Source: Actinomycetota bacterium (lineage in GTDB: Bacteria > Actinomycetota > Geothermincolia > Geothermincolales > RBG-13-55-18). From it: a DNA stretch of 64,000 nt. Numbering within the stretch: the stretch's first letter is position 1; each line of letters begins with the position of its first letter. The stretch lies in NCBI GenBank assembly GCA_040757835.1, contig JBFLWJ010000001.1:26836-90835 (forward strand), in the 5' to 3' direction. The notes beneath the pieces are model-generated. The model was not told the DNA's origin. It saw only the letters and a program-made list of their open reading frames with translations, and ran no database searches. The position numbers were made by a program, and so were the translations under genes. Shown here one piece after another: positions 43,595-51,571 of the stretch.

Positions 43595-44830
43595 TTGGAG
43601 GAGCGGGTACTAACGCGCAAGGACAAGGCCAGGTTCACCCGGGAGGGTTTTCCGGAGAGGCTTTCGCCCGTGCGCCGGAGGCGGGATCCAGTCCTCTGCG
43701 TGCCCGGCTTCCTTCGCTTCAATTTTCTGTCCACGACGCTGCGCAGGCGGCTGAAGAACCTTGATTTCGAGGTGTATACCATCCGCCTCCCCAACTTCGC
43801 GTCCAGCGACGTGCGTAAGGGTGCACGGATCCTCATGGCCAGGATGGAGGAGCTGAGGGTCCTGCTGGGAGTGCGGCGGTTATCCCTCATCGGCCAGGGC
43901 CTCGGCGGGCTGGTGGCCAGGTACGCGGTGGAGCGGATGGGGGCAAAAGACTACCTGGGGCGATTGATCATGCTGGGGACGCCCAACCACGGTTCAGCGA
44001 CCTTCTATCCCTTCTTCATCTTCAAGGCTGCCCGCCAGAGCTTTCCCTCCAGTTCTTTCCTGAAAGAGCTCTCCGCTGCTTACCAGGACATGATGGCGGA
44101 GGGGACAGGATTGCGCTACGCGTCGTTCTATACCTCGAAGGATCTGGCGGTGGTGCCATGGGCGAGCTGCCGCCTGGAGGGGGCGGAGAACATACGTGTG
44201 GGTTGGTTCTGCACCCATATGGGCCTGGCGCGTTCCAGCAACCTCGTGGGGATACTGGCCGGCATGCTCGAGGGGGAGGAAACGGAGACGGAGAGCTACA
44301 TGAACGAGGACGAGGATGTCCTGCTGCGGGAGCTGGTTCAGTCGCTGCAGGACGAGCCCGACGATGAAGGGGACCTCTTCCGGCGCGGCAAACTCCTCAT
44401 GGACCGCGGGTATTACAGCTGGGCGGAAAGCGACTTCACCCACCTTATAAAGCTGCGCCCCGACTTTCCGGAAGCATACATGTACCGCGGCAAGGTCCTG
44501 CGCAGCAAGATGAACTACGACGAGAACCCCATATACAACCGCGCCATCCGCGATTTCAACCAGGTGATCAGGTTGAAACCGGGCTGGGCTGAAGCATATT
44601 ACGAGCGCGGCGTATGCTACGCTCTGCTCAACGACTGGTCGGATGCCGTGGACAGCTGGGACCGTGCCCTGCTCCTCAACCGTGACCTCTACCCCGCATA
44701 TCTTGCGCGCGGCCTGGGCAGGAGAAAGAAGGGCGATGTCGCGGGGGCGGTGGAGGACTTCACGGAGGTCCTGCGCATCCAGCCCGATGAGCCAGAAGCG
44801 CTACGGTTCCTCGCCGACATGGGCAGGTGA
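43595..44830 (+). CDS. Alpha/beta-hydrolase-like domain fused to TPR repeats, nucleophile missing
   Basis: 411 aa from a TTG 5 nt after AGGGAGG. Residues about 30-230 resemble the lipase/PGAP1-type alpha/beta-hydrolase fold (VLCVPGFLRF, YTIRLPNFASSD, LIMLGTPNHGSATFYP). The nucleophile elbow, normally GHSLGG, reads GQGLGG (100-105), so Ser is Gly102. Without it, hydrolysis by the usual triad is impossible, and the domain may only bind a lipid or protein. Residues about 255-411 are at least four TPR units (ESDFTHLIKLRPDFPEAYMYRG, RDFNQVIRLKPGWAEAYYERG, VDSWDRALLLNRDLYPAYLARG), giving a protein-interaction scaffold. No signal peptide, so probably cytoplasmic. Confidence 0.85.
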   Translation: MEERVLTRKDKARFTREGFPERLSPVRRRRDPVLCVPGFLRFNFLSTTLRRRLKNLDFEVYTIRLPNFASSDVRKGARILMARMEELRVLLGVRRLSLIGQGLGGLVARYAVERMGAKDYLGRLIMLGTPNHGSATFYPFFIFKAARQSFPSSSFLKELSAAYQDMMAEGTGLRYASFYTSKDLAVVPWASCRLEGAENIRVGWFCTHMGLARSSNLVGILAGMLEGEETETESYMNEDEDVLLRELVQSLQDEPDDEGDLFRRGKLLMDRGYYSWAESDFTHLIKLRPDFPEAYMYRGKVLRSKMNYDENPIYNRAIRDFNQVIRLKPGWAEAYYERGVCYALLNDWSDAVDSWDRALLLNRDLYPAYLARGLGRRKKGDVAGAVEDFTEVLRIQPDEPEALRFLADMGR

Positions 44831-44842
44831 TGCTCTAGACTC

Positions 44843-44971
44843 ATGTGTTCGGGCATATTGCATTATCCGGCCCGAGCCTCCAGGTAACGGTCCCGCTCGC
44901 AAGGCCTCACGGAGACCGACCTGGTAGTTCTCGGGCAAGTGTCTGTTCAGACGAATCTCGCCCGAACACAT
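44843..44971. repeat. 12-bp inverted repeat bracketing the first block-a copy
   Basis: ATGTGTTCGGGC at 44843-44854 is exactly complementary to GCCCGAACACAT at 44960-44971. The enclosed DNA also holds smaller stems (GTCTG/CAGAC at 44941-44952). No open frame here looks coding. Confidence 0.75.
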
Positions 44972-45317
44972 ATCGTCCCGCGTTGTTGTGTATTGTGAAG
45001 ACAACTCGTCGCCTGTAGCTCCTCCGAGCACCTTGCTTGCCGGGCAGGGGGCTGCGCAGACAAAGTTCACTTCGGAGCGGCCCCCGGATCTCGGGAAGGT
45101 GGGTTTATATAGGCGACACCTGGGCGTTGGGTATCCTGTATTAGCCATTCTTATGCCCAGATCCACTTTTCTGACACGCTCCTTGAGACGGCCTGGTAGT
45201 TCTCGGGCAAGTGGCCGCTCAGATGGGGGTCGCCCGAACACCACGATGTCCCGGGCTGGTCTGGTTTGGATAGGCGACACTCGAACGGGTTCTTCCCTCC
45301 TTTAGCCGCCCATATGC
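44920..45317. repeat. Duplicated two-block noncoding module upstream of the amidase gene
   Basis: Block a (50 bp) occurs at 44920-44969 and 45192-45241: the first 22 bases are identical (CCTGGTAGTTCTCGGGCAAG and onward), the end TCGCCCGAACAC is identical, and TCGGGC/GCCCGA can pair in both. Block b (48 bp) occurs at 45109-45156 and 45270-45317, sharing ATAGGCGACAC at the left and TTAGCC..TATGC at the right around a variable centre. The a-to-b spacers are 139 and 28 bp. Together with the rest of 44831-45579 this is a 749-bp stretch without a convincing gene. It may encode structured leader RNA or be a mobile-element remnant. Confidence 0.75.
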
Positions 45318-45579
45318 ACGGTCTCTCTTTATATCTGGCCGGCTTGATCAGCGAGCCCGCCTCTTTGTCTTTGATGCCGGGGAACCGGGAGAAGATTCAT
45401 CCCTCCAATCACGGTAAGCGCAAAGATCGCAGGGGTTGAGAACGGCCATGGAGAGGTCGTAGCCGGGCATGCAAAGGTACTGGCAGGAAGGCTTGCTTCA
45501 GGCCTGCCGCTCAAGGGTTTGCTTGTGGGTTGTCGAAATAGAAAGGGTTATGAGGGAATGACCGGAGGGAAACGCCGGG

Positions 45580-47808
45580 ATGAGGTTTGGCTCGCTCTTC
45601 ATTAGAGGAAGTTTACGCAACGGGCCCCTGGGCGCGGCGGCGAGGGCCGTAGTGGCGCTGCTGATGTTGTGCGCCGTCATCTCCTCGGTGCTTTTGCTCC
45701 CGCCCGCCCCGGAAAAGGCCGCCGCCGGAGCCCTCTCGGGCTGGAGGTTCTGCGTGGATGCAGGACACGGCGGCACCGAGCTCGGAGCGGTAGGCCCCAC
45801 CGGCCTGCGGGAGAAGGACGTCAACCTGCAGGTGGCCTACGAGCTGAAATACATGCTCGAGGCCGAGGGGGCGGAGGTGCTGATGACCCGCACCGACGAC
45901 TCGGCGGTGAGCATCACCCAGAGGTGGCAGATGGCCAACGCCTGGGGAGCCCACCGCTTCATCAGCATCCACCACAATGCGGAGAGCGACAGGAACATCA
46001 ATTACACCGTGACCCTGGTGTCGATGAACGCCAGCCAGGATTCCCTGCAGCTGGCCAACTCCGTCCAGGCCGAGCTGGTGGGGGAGTTCGGCCTGGGGAA
46101 TTCCGGGGTCTGGAAGGTCGACTACTGCGGAGTACTCAACAACACCTATATGCCCGCCATCCTAACCGAGGCCTCCTTCATCTCCAATCCCGATCAGGAA
46201 GCGAGGTTGAGGGACCCCGCATACCTGGAGCGGGAGGCCCTCGCCATAATGCGCGGTATCCACATGCCTTCAAGCATAAGTTTCGCCCTTCCCCAGGAGA
46301 ACCGCGTCTCCTGGGGGACCATCGACGTGCAGCTGCAGATGCTGGGCGAGGACAATATCGGCCGGGTGGACGTGACCATGAACGGCAGCACGGTGATGAG
46401 CCGCACGTCGCCTCCCTTCGATTTCCAGGTGGACACCTCGGGGTTTGCGGACGGCACCTATACCCTGCAGGCGGTCGCGTACTACAAGAGCGGCGGCAGT
46501 GCCGCGGTCTCCCGTGACCTCATCGTGGCCAACGCGGCCAAGCAGTGGTATTTCGCCGAGGGCACCACCCGCGAGGGTTTCCAGGAGTGGCTCACCATCC
46601 TCAACCCCAACGTCGAGCCGGTCGAGTTCACCGTGAGCTACGCCTTCCCGGATAGCGAGACCGTCAAACACGTCTACCGCGTGGAGGCGGAAGGCCGCCT
46701 CTCCCTCGATGTCGCGCACGAGGTGGGTACCGGAAAGGACGTGAGCGTGAGCGTGGAATCGCCTCGACCCATCATGGTCGAGAGGCCGATGTACTTCCTT
46801 TATCGCGGCCTCTGGCCGGGTGGTCATGTATCAGGGGGCGCCAACCAGCCCTCCACTGCGTGGTATTTCGCCGAGGGGTACACCGGCCCCGGTTTCGAGG
46901 AGTATCTCTGCCTGCTCAACCCCGGGCAGCAACCGGCCAACGTCACTATAGAATACCTCTCCCACGGAGGGTTGCTGCATCAGGAGCAGAAGGTCGTGCA
47001 GCCGTCGCGGCGGGACACCGTCTTCGTCAACGATGTCGTGGGGCCGGACCGGGAGGTGTCCCTGCGGGTAACCTCGGACCAGCCGGTGGTGGCGGAGCGG
47101 CCCATATATTTCCTCTACCATGGTTCCTGGGCGGGGGGCCACGTCTCTTCCGGGTCCAACCAACCCTCCGCTACGTGGTATTTCGCCGAGGGATATACCG
47201 GCAGCGGCTTCGAGGAATGGCTGTGCCTCTTCAACCCCAACCCCGAGCCCAACCTGGTGAGCATAACTTACCAGACGCCGGAGGGGATGAACGTCACCGA
47301 CCAGGAGCTGGTCCCGCCCATGTCCAGGAGCACGGTGGACGTGAACGCGCGCGCGGGGAGGAATATAGAGATATCCGTGGTGGTCAGAGGCGAGAAGCCG
47401 CTGGTGGCCGAACGCCCCATATATTTCGACTACGATTACTGGTGCCAGGGGGGCGATGTGGGCATTGGCGTGAGAGAACCCTCGCGCCACTGGTACTTCG
47501 CGGAGGGATATACCGGGGAGGGTTTCGATGACTGGCTGTGCCTGCAGAACCCCGGCGACCTCGAGGTCACGGCGGAGATAAGGTTCCATCTCGAGAGCGG
47601 CGAGGTGCTGTGGGAGGACGTGACCCTCGGGCCGCGCAGCCGCACCACCCTTTATGCCAATGCCATGACCCCTTACCAGGAGGGCCTGGCCTTCTCGATA
47701 CACGCCAGTGGAGACATCATCGTGGAAAGGCCCATGTACTTCTACTATCGTGGCGGGTGGATTGGGGGGCACGTCTCCACCGGCTATGCGCCCGGGCTGG
47801 AGCGCTGA
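45580..47808 (+). CDS. Secreted N-acetylmuramoyl-L-alanine amidase with Ig-like and four WYFAEG surface repeats
   Basis: 742 aa. A long signal peptide (about 1-50) precedes an Amidase_3 domain (about 52-225) with the zinc ligands His63 (DAGHGG), Glu in LREKDVN, His131 (SIHHNA) and the catalytic Glu197 (LTEASFISN). An Ig-like domain follows (about 235-315, GRVDVTMNG, FADGTYTLQAVAYY). Four repeats of about 105 residues then begin with WYFAEG(T/Y)T near 322, 428, 533 and 638, each ending with VERPMYF-like strands. The repeats match those of the pseudogene at 23680-25849. It cleaves the amide between muramic acid and the stem peptide; the repeats probably bind a surface glycan or protein (inferred). 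The start follows GGAGGG with a long spacing. Confidence 0.92.
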   Translation: MRFGSLFIRGSLRNGPLGAAARAVVALLMLCAVISSVLLLPPAPEKAAAGALSGWRFCVDAGHGGTELGAVGPTGLREKDVNLQVAYELKYMLEAEGAEVLMTRTDDSAVSITQRWQMANAWGAHRFISIHHNAESDRNINYTVTLVSMNASQDSLQLANSVQAELVGEFGLGNSGVWKVDYCGVLNNTYMPAILTEASFISNPDQEARLRDPAYLEREALAIMRGIHMPSSISFALPQENRVSWGTIDVQLQMLGEDNIGRVDVTMNGSTVMSRTSPPFDFQVDTSGFADGTYTLQAVAYYKSGGSAAVSRDLIVANAAKQWYFAEGTTREGFQEWLTILNPNVEPVEFTVSYAFPDSETVKHVYRVEAEGRLSLDVAHEVGTGKDVSVSVESPRPIMVERPMYFLYRGLWPGGHVSGGANQPSTAWYFAEGYTGPGFEEYLCLLNPGQQPANVTIEYLSHGGLLHQEQKVVQPSRRDTVFVNDVVGPDREVSLRVTSDQPVVAERPIYFLYHGSWAGGHVSSGSNQPSATWYFAEGYTGSGFEEWLCLFNPNPEPNLVSITYQTPEGMNVTDQELVPPMSRSTVDVNARAGRNIEISVVVRGEKPLVAERPIYFDYDYWCQGGDVGIGVREPSRHWYFAEGYTGEGFDDWLCLQNPGDLEVTAEIRFHLESGEVLWEDVTLGPRSRTTLYANAMTPYQEGLAFSIHASGDIIVERPMYFYYRGGWIGGHVSTGYAPGLER

Positions 47809-47975
47809 CCGCGGCGGCCGTAGCGGCGCGGGACCGGATCTTCCCCACGTTAATGGAAGCCGTGCGGGGGACCGTGGATGCGGCGGTGGCGGAAACTCGC
47901 AGGAGAACTCCCGTTCAAGATAGAATAGAGTAGATAGAAAGGCATGCTCTGGTCAGAGTGATTAAGGAGGTTGCG

Positions 47976-49169
47976 ATGAAGGGAGTGACCAGCAAGATCC
48001 TCATAGCGCTGGGCGTCATCCTCATCCTGGGCGCCATACTGTGGTGGGCGATCGCCGTCAACGCGCTGATGAAGCTGCCCGACAACATCGAGGCGAAGAG
48101 CGTCTACGAGGGCGAGATCACCTACTACGTCAACCCCACCACCCAGGAGCCGCTGCCGCCGGGCGAGGAGATGCGTATGCCCCTGGTGGTGGAACGCGAG
48201 GTGAATTCCCTGGCGGAGGAGTACGATTCGTCCAGGGCGGTCATCGAGGAGAAGGTGAAGACCACGGCGGCGGGGATAGAGAGCCCACCGGGCGGGACGT
48301 CATCCGTATACGTCCTCGACCGCAAGTCATCCGAGAACGTCAACGACGAAAGGGCCTACGATTTCGAAAAGGGCAACACGGTCGAGCGCGAGGGCAACTA
48401 CTACCCCCTGCTCCCCTTCGATACCTCCAACGACGAGAAATACCCGGTGTGGAAGGCTGAGGTGAACGAGGGCCTCGAGGCGGAGTTCCTGAGCGAGGAA
48501 GAGCTTGAGGGGGTCACCGTCTACAACTTCAGGGGCGCCCTGGGCATCGATGCCAGGAAGGAAGTGACCCTGGCTTATATCGAGCTGCTCGGCCTGCCGC
48601 TGGAGGTGTCGTTCGAGCAGCTCAAACCCCAGCTGGTGGCCCTGGGCATTGACGTGGACGCCCTCCTGGCCACCGCGACCCAGGTGATCGGGGCGGAGTC
48701 CCCCGAGGACCTGCAGGCCCTCAATGCCGCGCTGCAGCAGAGCATCCCGGTCAAGTACTACTGGGCGTTCGAAGTGGAGATCTCCGTGGAGCCCAAGACA
48801 GGTTCCCCGGTCAACAACTACAAGGATATCGAGAGCCTGCACATGGAGGTCGATACCTCCGGGCTGGCCGGTATCTTCACTATCCTGGCCAAGTACGCCA
48901 ACGACCCCGTGCTGGGGCCGCAACTGGCTCCGCTGGTCCAGCTGCAGGGTCAGCTCGGGGACGCGGAGCCGACCAAGATCTTCGAGTACAGCATCGCCCA
49001 GACCGAGGATACGGTGAAGACGGCGATCGAGGACGCCAAGGACGGCGCCGGGCAGATCAACCTGGTCAAGGTGTATATCCCGTGGGCGCTGCTCATAGTG
49101 GGCGCCCTCATCCTCATCATCGGCCTGCTGGTCGGGGGAGGCCAGGCGCCGGCGCAGACGGAGGAATAA
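47976..49169 (+). CDS. DUF3068/PorA family membrane protein
   Basis: 397 aa from the ATG at 47976 (AAGGAGG 6 nt upstream). One transmembrane helix at each end (about 7-30 and 365-388) encloses a large extracytoplasmic domain of about 330 residues. It matches DUF3068: LPDNIEAKSVYEGEITYYV, VYVLDRKSSENVND, GNYYPLLPFDTSNDEKYPVWKAEV, and near the end IEDAKDGAGQINLVKVYIPWALL. DUF3068 is an actinobacterial envelope family named after PorA of Corynebacterium; a pore role in this organism is unproven. It follows the amidase by 167 bp and ends in a strong hairpin. Confidence 0.88.
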   Translation: MKGVTSKILIALGVILILGAILWWAIAVNALMKLPDNIEAKSVYEGEITYYVNPTTQEPLPPGEEMRMPLVVEREVNSLAEEYDSSRAVIEEKVKTTAAGIESPPGGTSSVYVLDRKSSENVNDERAYDFEKGNTVEREGNYYPLLPFDTSNDEKYPVWKAEVNEGLEAEFLSEEELEGVTVYNFRGALGIDARKEVTLAYIELLGLPLEVSFEQLKPQLVALGIDVDALLATATQVIGAESPEDLQALNAALQQSIPVKYYWAFEVEISVEPKTGSPVNNYKDIESLHMEVDTSGLAGIFTILAKYANDPVLGPQLAPLVQLQGQLGDAEPTKIFEYSIAQTEDTVKTAIEDAKDGAGQINLVKVYIPWALLIVGALILIIGLLVGGGQAPAQTEE

Positions 49170-49204
49170 GCCGGAAGACGGACAAGGACTTCTAGTGGGA
49201 CAAC

Positions 49205-49228
49205 ACGGGGGGCCTGCCGGCCCCCCGT
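49205..49228 (+). terminator. Strong GC hairpin after the DUF3068 gene
   Basis: ACGGGGGGCC, loop TGCC, GGCCCCCCGT is a perfect 10-bp stem 35 bp after the stop codon. It lacks a T run, so it may act as an actinobacterial-type terminator or transcript stabiliser. Confidence 0.6.
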
Positions 49229-49295
49229 CTCGCGCGCGAAGCCGTGACGACGGCAGGAGAGCCGCCAGGCCGCCGCGGGGCCCCGGACCGGATCA

Positions 49296-49324
49296 TTGCC
49301 CGGACCGTACGATTTGGGCATAAT
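49296..49324 (+). promoter_or_regulatory. Predicted promoter of the small zinc-ribbon gene
   Basis: -35 TTGCCC (49296-49301) and -10 CATAAT (49319-49324) are separated by 17 bp. Transcription would begin near 49331, a few bases before the candidate start codons. Confidence 0.5.
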
Positions 49325-49345
49325 CACCTAGAAGGGGTGAGGTGT

Positions 49346-49681
49346 TTGCAGCCTCAGGAGGAAGAGGAACGCCACTGCCCCATGTGCAACGGGATACTGG
49401 TCCGTGAAGCTGATGAGAGATCGTTCGTATGCTTGCGCTGCAGGTCCCAGGCCCGTTTCAGCGGCGAAGAGCTGCTGGCGATGAAGATCCCTGGGTACGA
49501 ACTGCGCCTGGAGGAGCTGCAGAGGCGGCATGCGGAGATACTGGCCCTCATCGAGGCGGAGAGCGGAAGGGGAAACGCGCGAGATATGCGGGCCCTGCGC
49601 TCACTGCACGAGGAGCGCCAGCGGGTACTGTCGGAATTCTCCTTCCTGGGATATTTCCGGCAGTTCATAGAGAGGTGGTAG
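49346..49681 (+). CDS. Small zinc-ribbon coiled-coil protein
   Basis: About 111 aa from a TTG at 49346 (AAGGGG 8 nt upstream); a GTG at 49337 is the alternative. Residues about 10-35 are a zinc ribbon (HCPMC, then CLRC). A helical, charged region (about 50-100, LEELQRRHAEILALIEAESGRG) is probably a coiled coil. The architecture resembles small regulators or RNA-polymerase-binding proteins, but I recognise no named family. The L,D-transpeptidase gene starts 69 bp downstream and is probably cotranscribed. Confidence 0.72.
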   Translation: MQPQEEEERHCPMCNGILVREADERSFVCLRCRSQARFSGEELLAMKIPGYELRLEELQRRHAEILALIEAESGRGNARDMRALRSLHEERQRVLSEFSFLGYFRQFIERW

Positions 49682-49750
49682 GAACGATCCGGGACCCGCG
49701 GGCGTCAGAACGCCTGTAGATCAGCGGGGCAGGGACGGAAGAGGACGCAT

Positions 49751-50968
49751 ATGCCGAGGAAGAGACTGAGCAACTGGGATAAGTTCAGATCGCTGCTCAT
49801 GCCGCGCAGCGGCCTGGTGCGCTGGGCGCTGATCGTCCTGGGCACGGTGGTGCTCTTCTTCATCCTGGCGTCGTCCGTGATGGTCTACGCCGATTCGCGC
49901 CACCGGGGTGAGATGTTCCCCAACACCATGGTCCTCGGCGTCGACGTCACGGGGATGACCAGGGAGGAGGCGATAGCCGCGGTCAACGAACAGGCGGTGC
50001 AGCCGATGATGATGCCGTTCACCCTCTCCTTCCGCGACAGCCAGTGGTCGCTCAATCCCGCCGAACTGGGGCTGCAGGTGGACGTGGAGGCCCTGGTCGA
50101 TCAGGCGTACGACGCGGGGTGGGAATGCTCGGTATTCGAGCGTGCATACCGCCGCGCTTTCGACCGGCCCAAGAGCATCAGCATCGGGCTGGACTGCTAC
50201 ATGAACAACGAAGCTGTCCTGCAGAAGCTCAACGCCATAGCCGCCGAGATAGACCAGGAGGTGAAGGACGCCTCCCTCAGCTTCGATTTTCAGACCGGCA
50301 AGCTCAAGTTCTATCCGTCCCAGGACGGGTTATGGATGGACGTCGAGGCTACCCTACAGGCGGTGCAGACGAACCTGTGTTCGAGCAACCGCTCCCTCGA
50401 GCCGGTGGTGGCGGTGACGCCGCCCAGTCTCTCCAGCGAGGATGTCAAGACGGTGCTCGTGGTGGACATTATGGGTAATACCCTGAAGTGGTACAGCCAG
50501 GATACCCTGGTCAAGACCTATTACGTGGCCACCGGGACGCCCAAGTATCCCACGCCGCAGGGGAAGTTCTATATCGTGCGCAAGGACGAAAACCCGGTGT
50601 GGATCAACCCCAACGTGGAATGGTCAAAGGACATGCCGCCGCGCATCGAGCCGGGCGAGGGCAACCCCCTGGGGGTGCGGGCCCTGGTGACCAGCGCCGC
50701 GGGCGGCACGGTCCTGATCCACGGCACCGCCAACCTCACCCCGGGGCTCTATTCCCATGGATGCATCCGCATGGCCAACTGGGCCATACTGGAGCTCTTC
50801 GACAATGTCAACGTGGGTACCCCCCTGTTCATCTGGACCTCATCGCCGGTGCCGCCGCCTCCGCCGGAGGAAGGCGAGCCGGTGGGCCCCGAGGACCCCG
50901 GGCTGGGCGGGGAAAACGGTACCACGCCTACCGACGGCGCGCAGACAGCTCCCACCACTGGAAATTGA
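49751..50968 (+). CDS. L,D-transpeptidase (YkuD) with peptidoglycan-binding-like domain
   Basis: 405 aa. One transmembrane anchor (about 17-42) with a short cytoplasmic N-terminus. A VanW-associated/PG-binding-4-type domain (about 55-220; GVDVTGMTREEAIAAV, SLNPAELGLQVDVEALVDQA) is followed by the YkuD catalytic domain (about 235-355), with His324 in IHGT and the motif SHGCIRM (His336, nucleophile Cys338, Arg340). A Pro/Glu/Gly-rich tail of about 45 residues faces outward. It forms 3-3 cross-links or attaches proteins to peptidoglycan. It sits among other cell-wall genes (amidase, DUF3068). Confidence 0.94.
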   Translation: MPRKRLSNWDKFRSLLMPRSGLVRWALIVLGTVVLFFILASSVMVYADSRHRGEMFPNTMVLGVDVTGMTREEAIAAVNEQAVQPMMMPFTLSFRDSQWSLNPAELGLQVDVEALVDQAYDAGWECSVFERAYRRAFDRPKSISIGLDCYMNNEAVLQKLNAIAAEIDQEVKDASLSFDFQTGKLKFYPSQDGLWMDVEATLQAVQTNLCSSNRSLEPVVAVTPPSLSSEDVKTVLVVDIMGNTLKWYSQDTLVKTYYVATGTPKYPTPQGKFYIVRKDENPVWINPNVEWSKDMPPRIEPGEGNPLGVRALVTSAAGGTVLIHGTANLTPGLYSHGCIRMANWAILELFDNVNVGTPLFIWTSSPVPPPPPEEGEPVGPEDPGLGGENGTTPTDGAQTAPTTGN

Positions 50969-50970
50969 CC

Positions 50971-51094
50971 GGGGTCAGGTCTTGTTTTTTGGATACCATA
51001 ATATGGTAACTTGACCATAGCAGCGGCATAAGGCATACGTTTTTCGTTCTATTCTCAACACATACCGCGGTATCCAAAAACAAGAACCGACCCC
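50971..51094. repeat. Inverted-repeat element E4 (about 124 bp)
   Basis: GGGGTCAGGTCTTGTTTTTT at the left faces CAAAAACAAGAACCGACCCC at the right. Inside are the palindromes TACCATAATATGGTA (50994-51008) and ATACCGCGGTAT (51062-51073). It separates the convergent L,D-transpeptidase and dodecin genes and may terminate both. No gene inside. Confidence 0.92.
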
Positions 51095-51109
51095 TTAACG
51101 GGTTTGTGC

Positions 51110-51325
51110 TCAGTCGTCCTCGTGGTACTTGAAGGACACCTTCACGCGAGCGCGGTAGGCTGTCACCTTTCCATCCTCGACCTTCATGTCGAGGTCCGCG
51201 ATCTCCGCGACACGCAGGTCCTTCAGGCTCTTCCCGGCGGTCTCCACGGCCTTGCGGGCCGCATCCTCCCATGAATCCGGGCTGGACCCCACCACCTCGA
51301 TGATCTTATACACGCTGTCCGGCAT
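51110..51325 (-). CDS. Dodecin family flavin-binding protein
   Basis: 71 aa from the ATG at 51325, which has AAAGGGGG at 51337-51330; a second ATG three bases upstream is less well spaced. The sequence is typical throughout: VYKIIEVVGSSPDSWEDAARKAVETAGKSL (Trp in the flavin-stacking position), then RVAEIADLDMKVEDGKV and YRARVKVSFKYH. Dodecins form hollow dodecamers that store or buffer FMN/FAD or riboflavin, and some bind CoA. With so many flavin-dependent acyl-CoA enzymes in the region this role makes sense. It is monocistronic, ending next to E4. Confidence 0.93.
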   Translation of the reverse strand: MPDSVYKIIEVVGSSPDSWEDAARKAVETAGKSLKDLRVAEIADLDMKVEDGKVTAYRARVKVSFKYHEDD

Positions 51326-51571
51326 CATTCCCCCTTTCCTCTCGGCCATCTGACCCATCATTCTTATGTTTCCACGTACAATGGTATATAAACCCGCACG
51401 TAGAAGGAGTCGGGACGGAGCGCCGCCGCGCAGACGGGATATACTGTTGCGGCACTCGTTGTATCGGCCCGGGATGGGGATGATATGGACGGGTGGGCCG
51501 CCCATATGCCATCATTGCCTGCCAGGTCAGGCCGGAAGGGTAAGGCGGCCGGGAGCACAGGGAGGTCGAAC

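Noticed and set aside
44801..45280. A 159-codon minus-strand frame upstream of the amidase
   Set aside because: It covers the duplicated noncoding blocks and runs into the end of the TPR gene. It has no ribosome-binding site, and conservation follows stems rather than codons.
44831..45579. Group II intron or IS remnant
   Set aside because: No domain V hairpin, no reverse transcriptase or transposase fragment, and no target-site duplication could be recognised.
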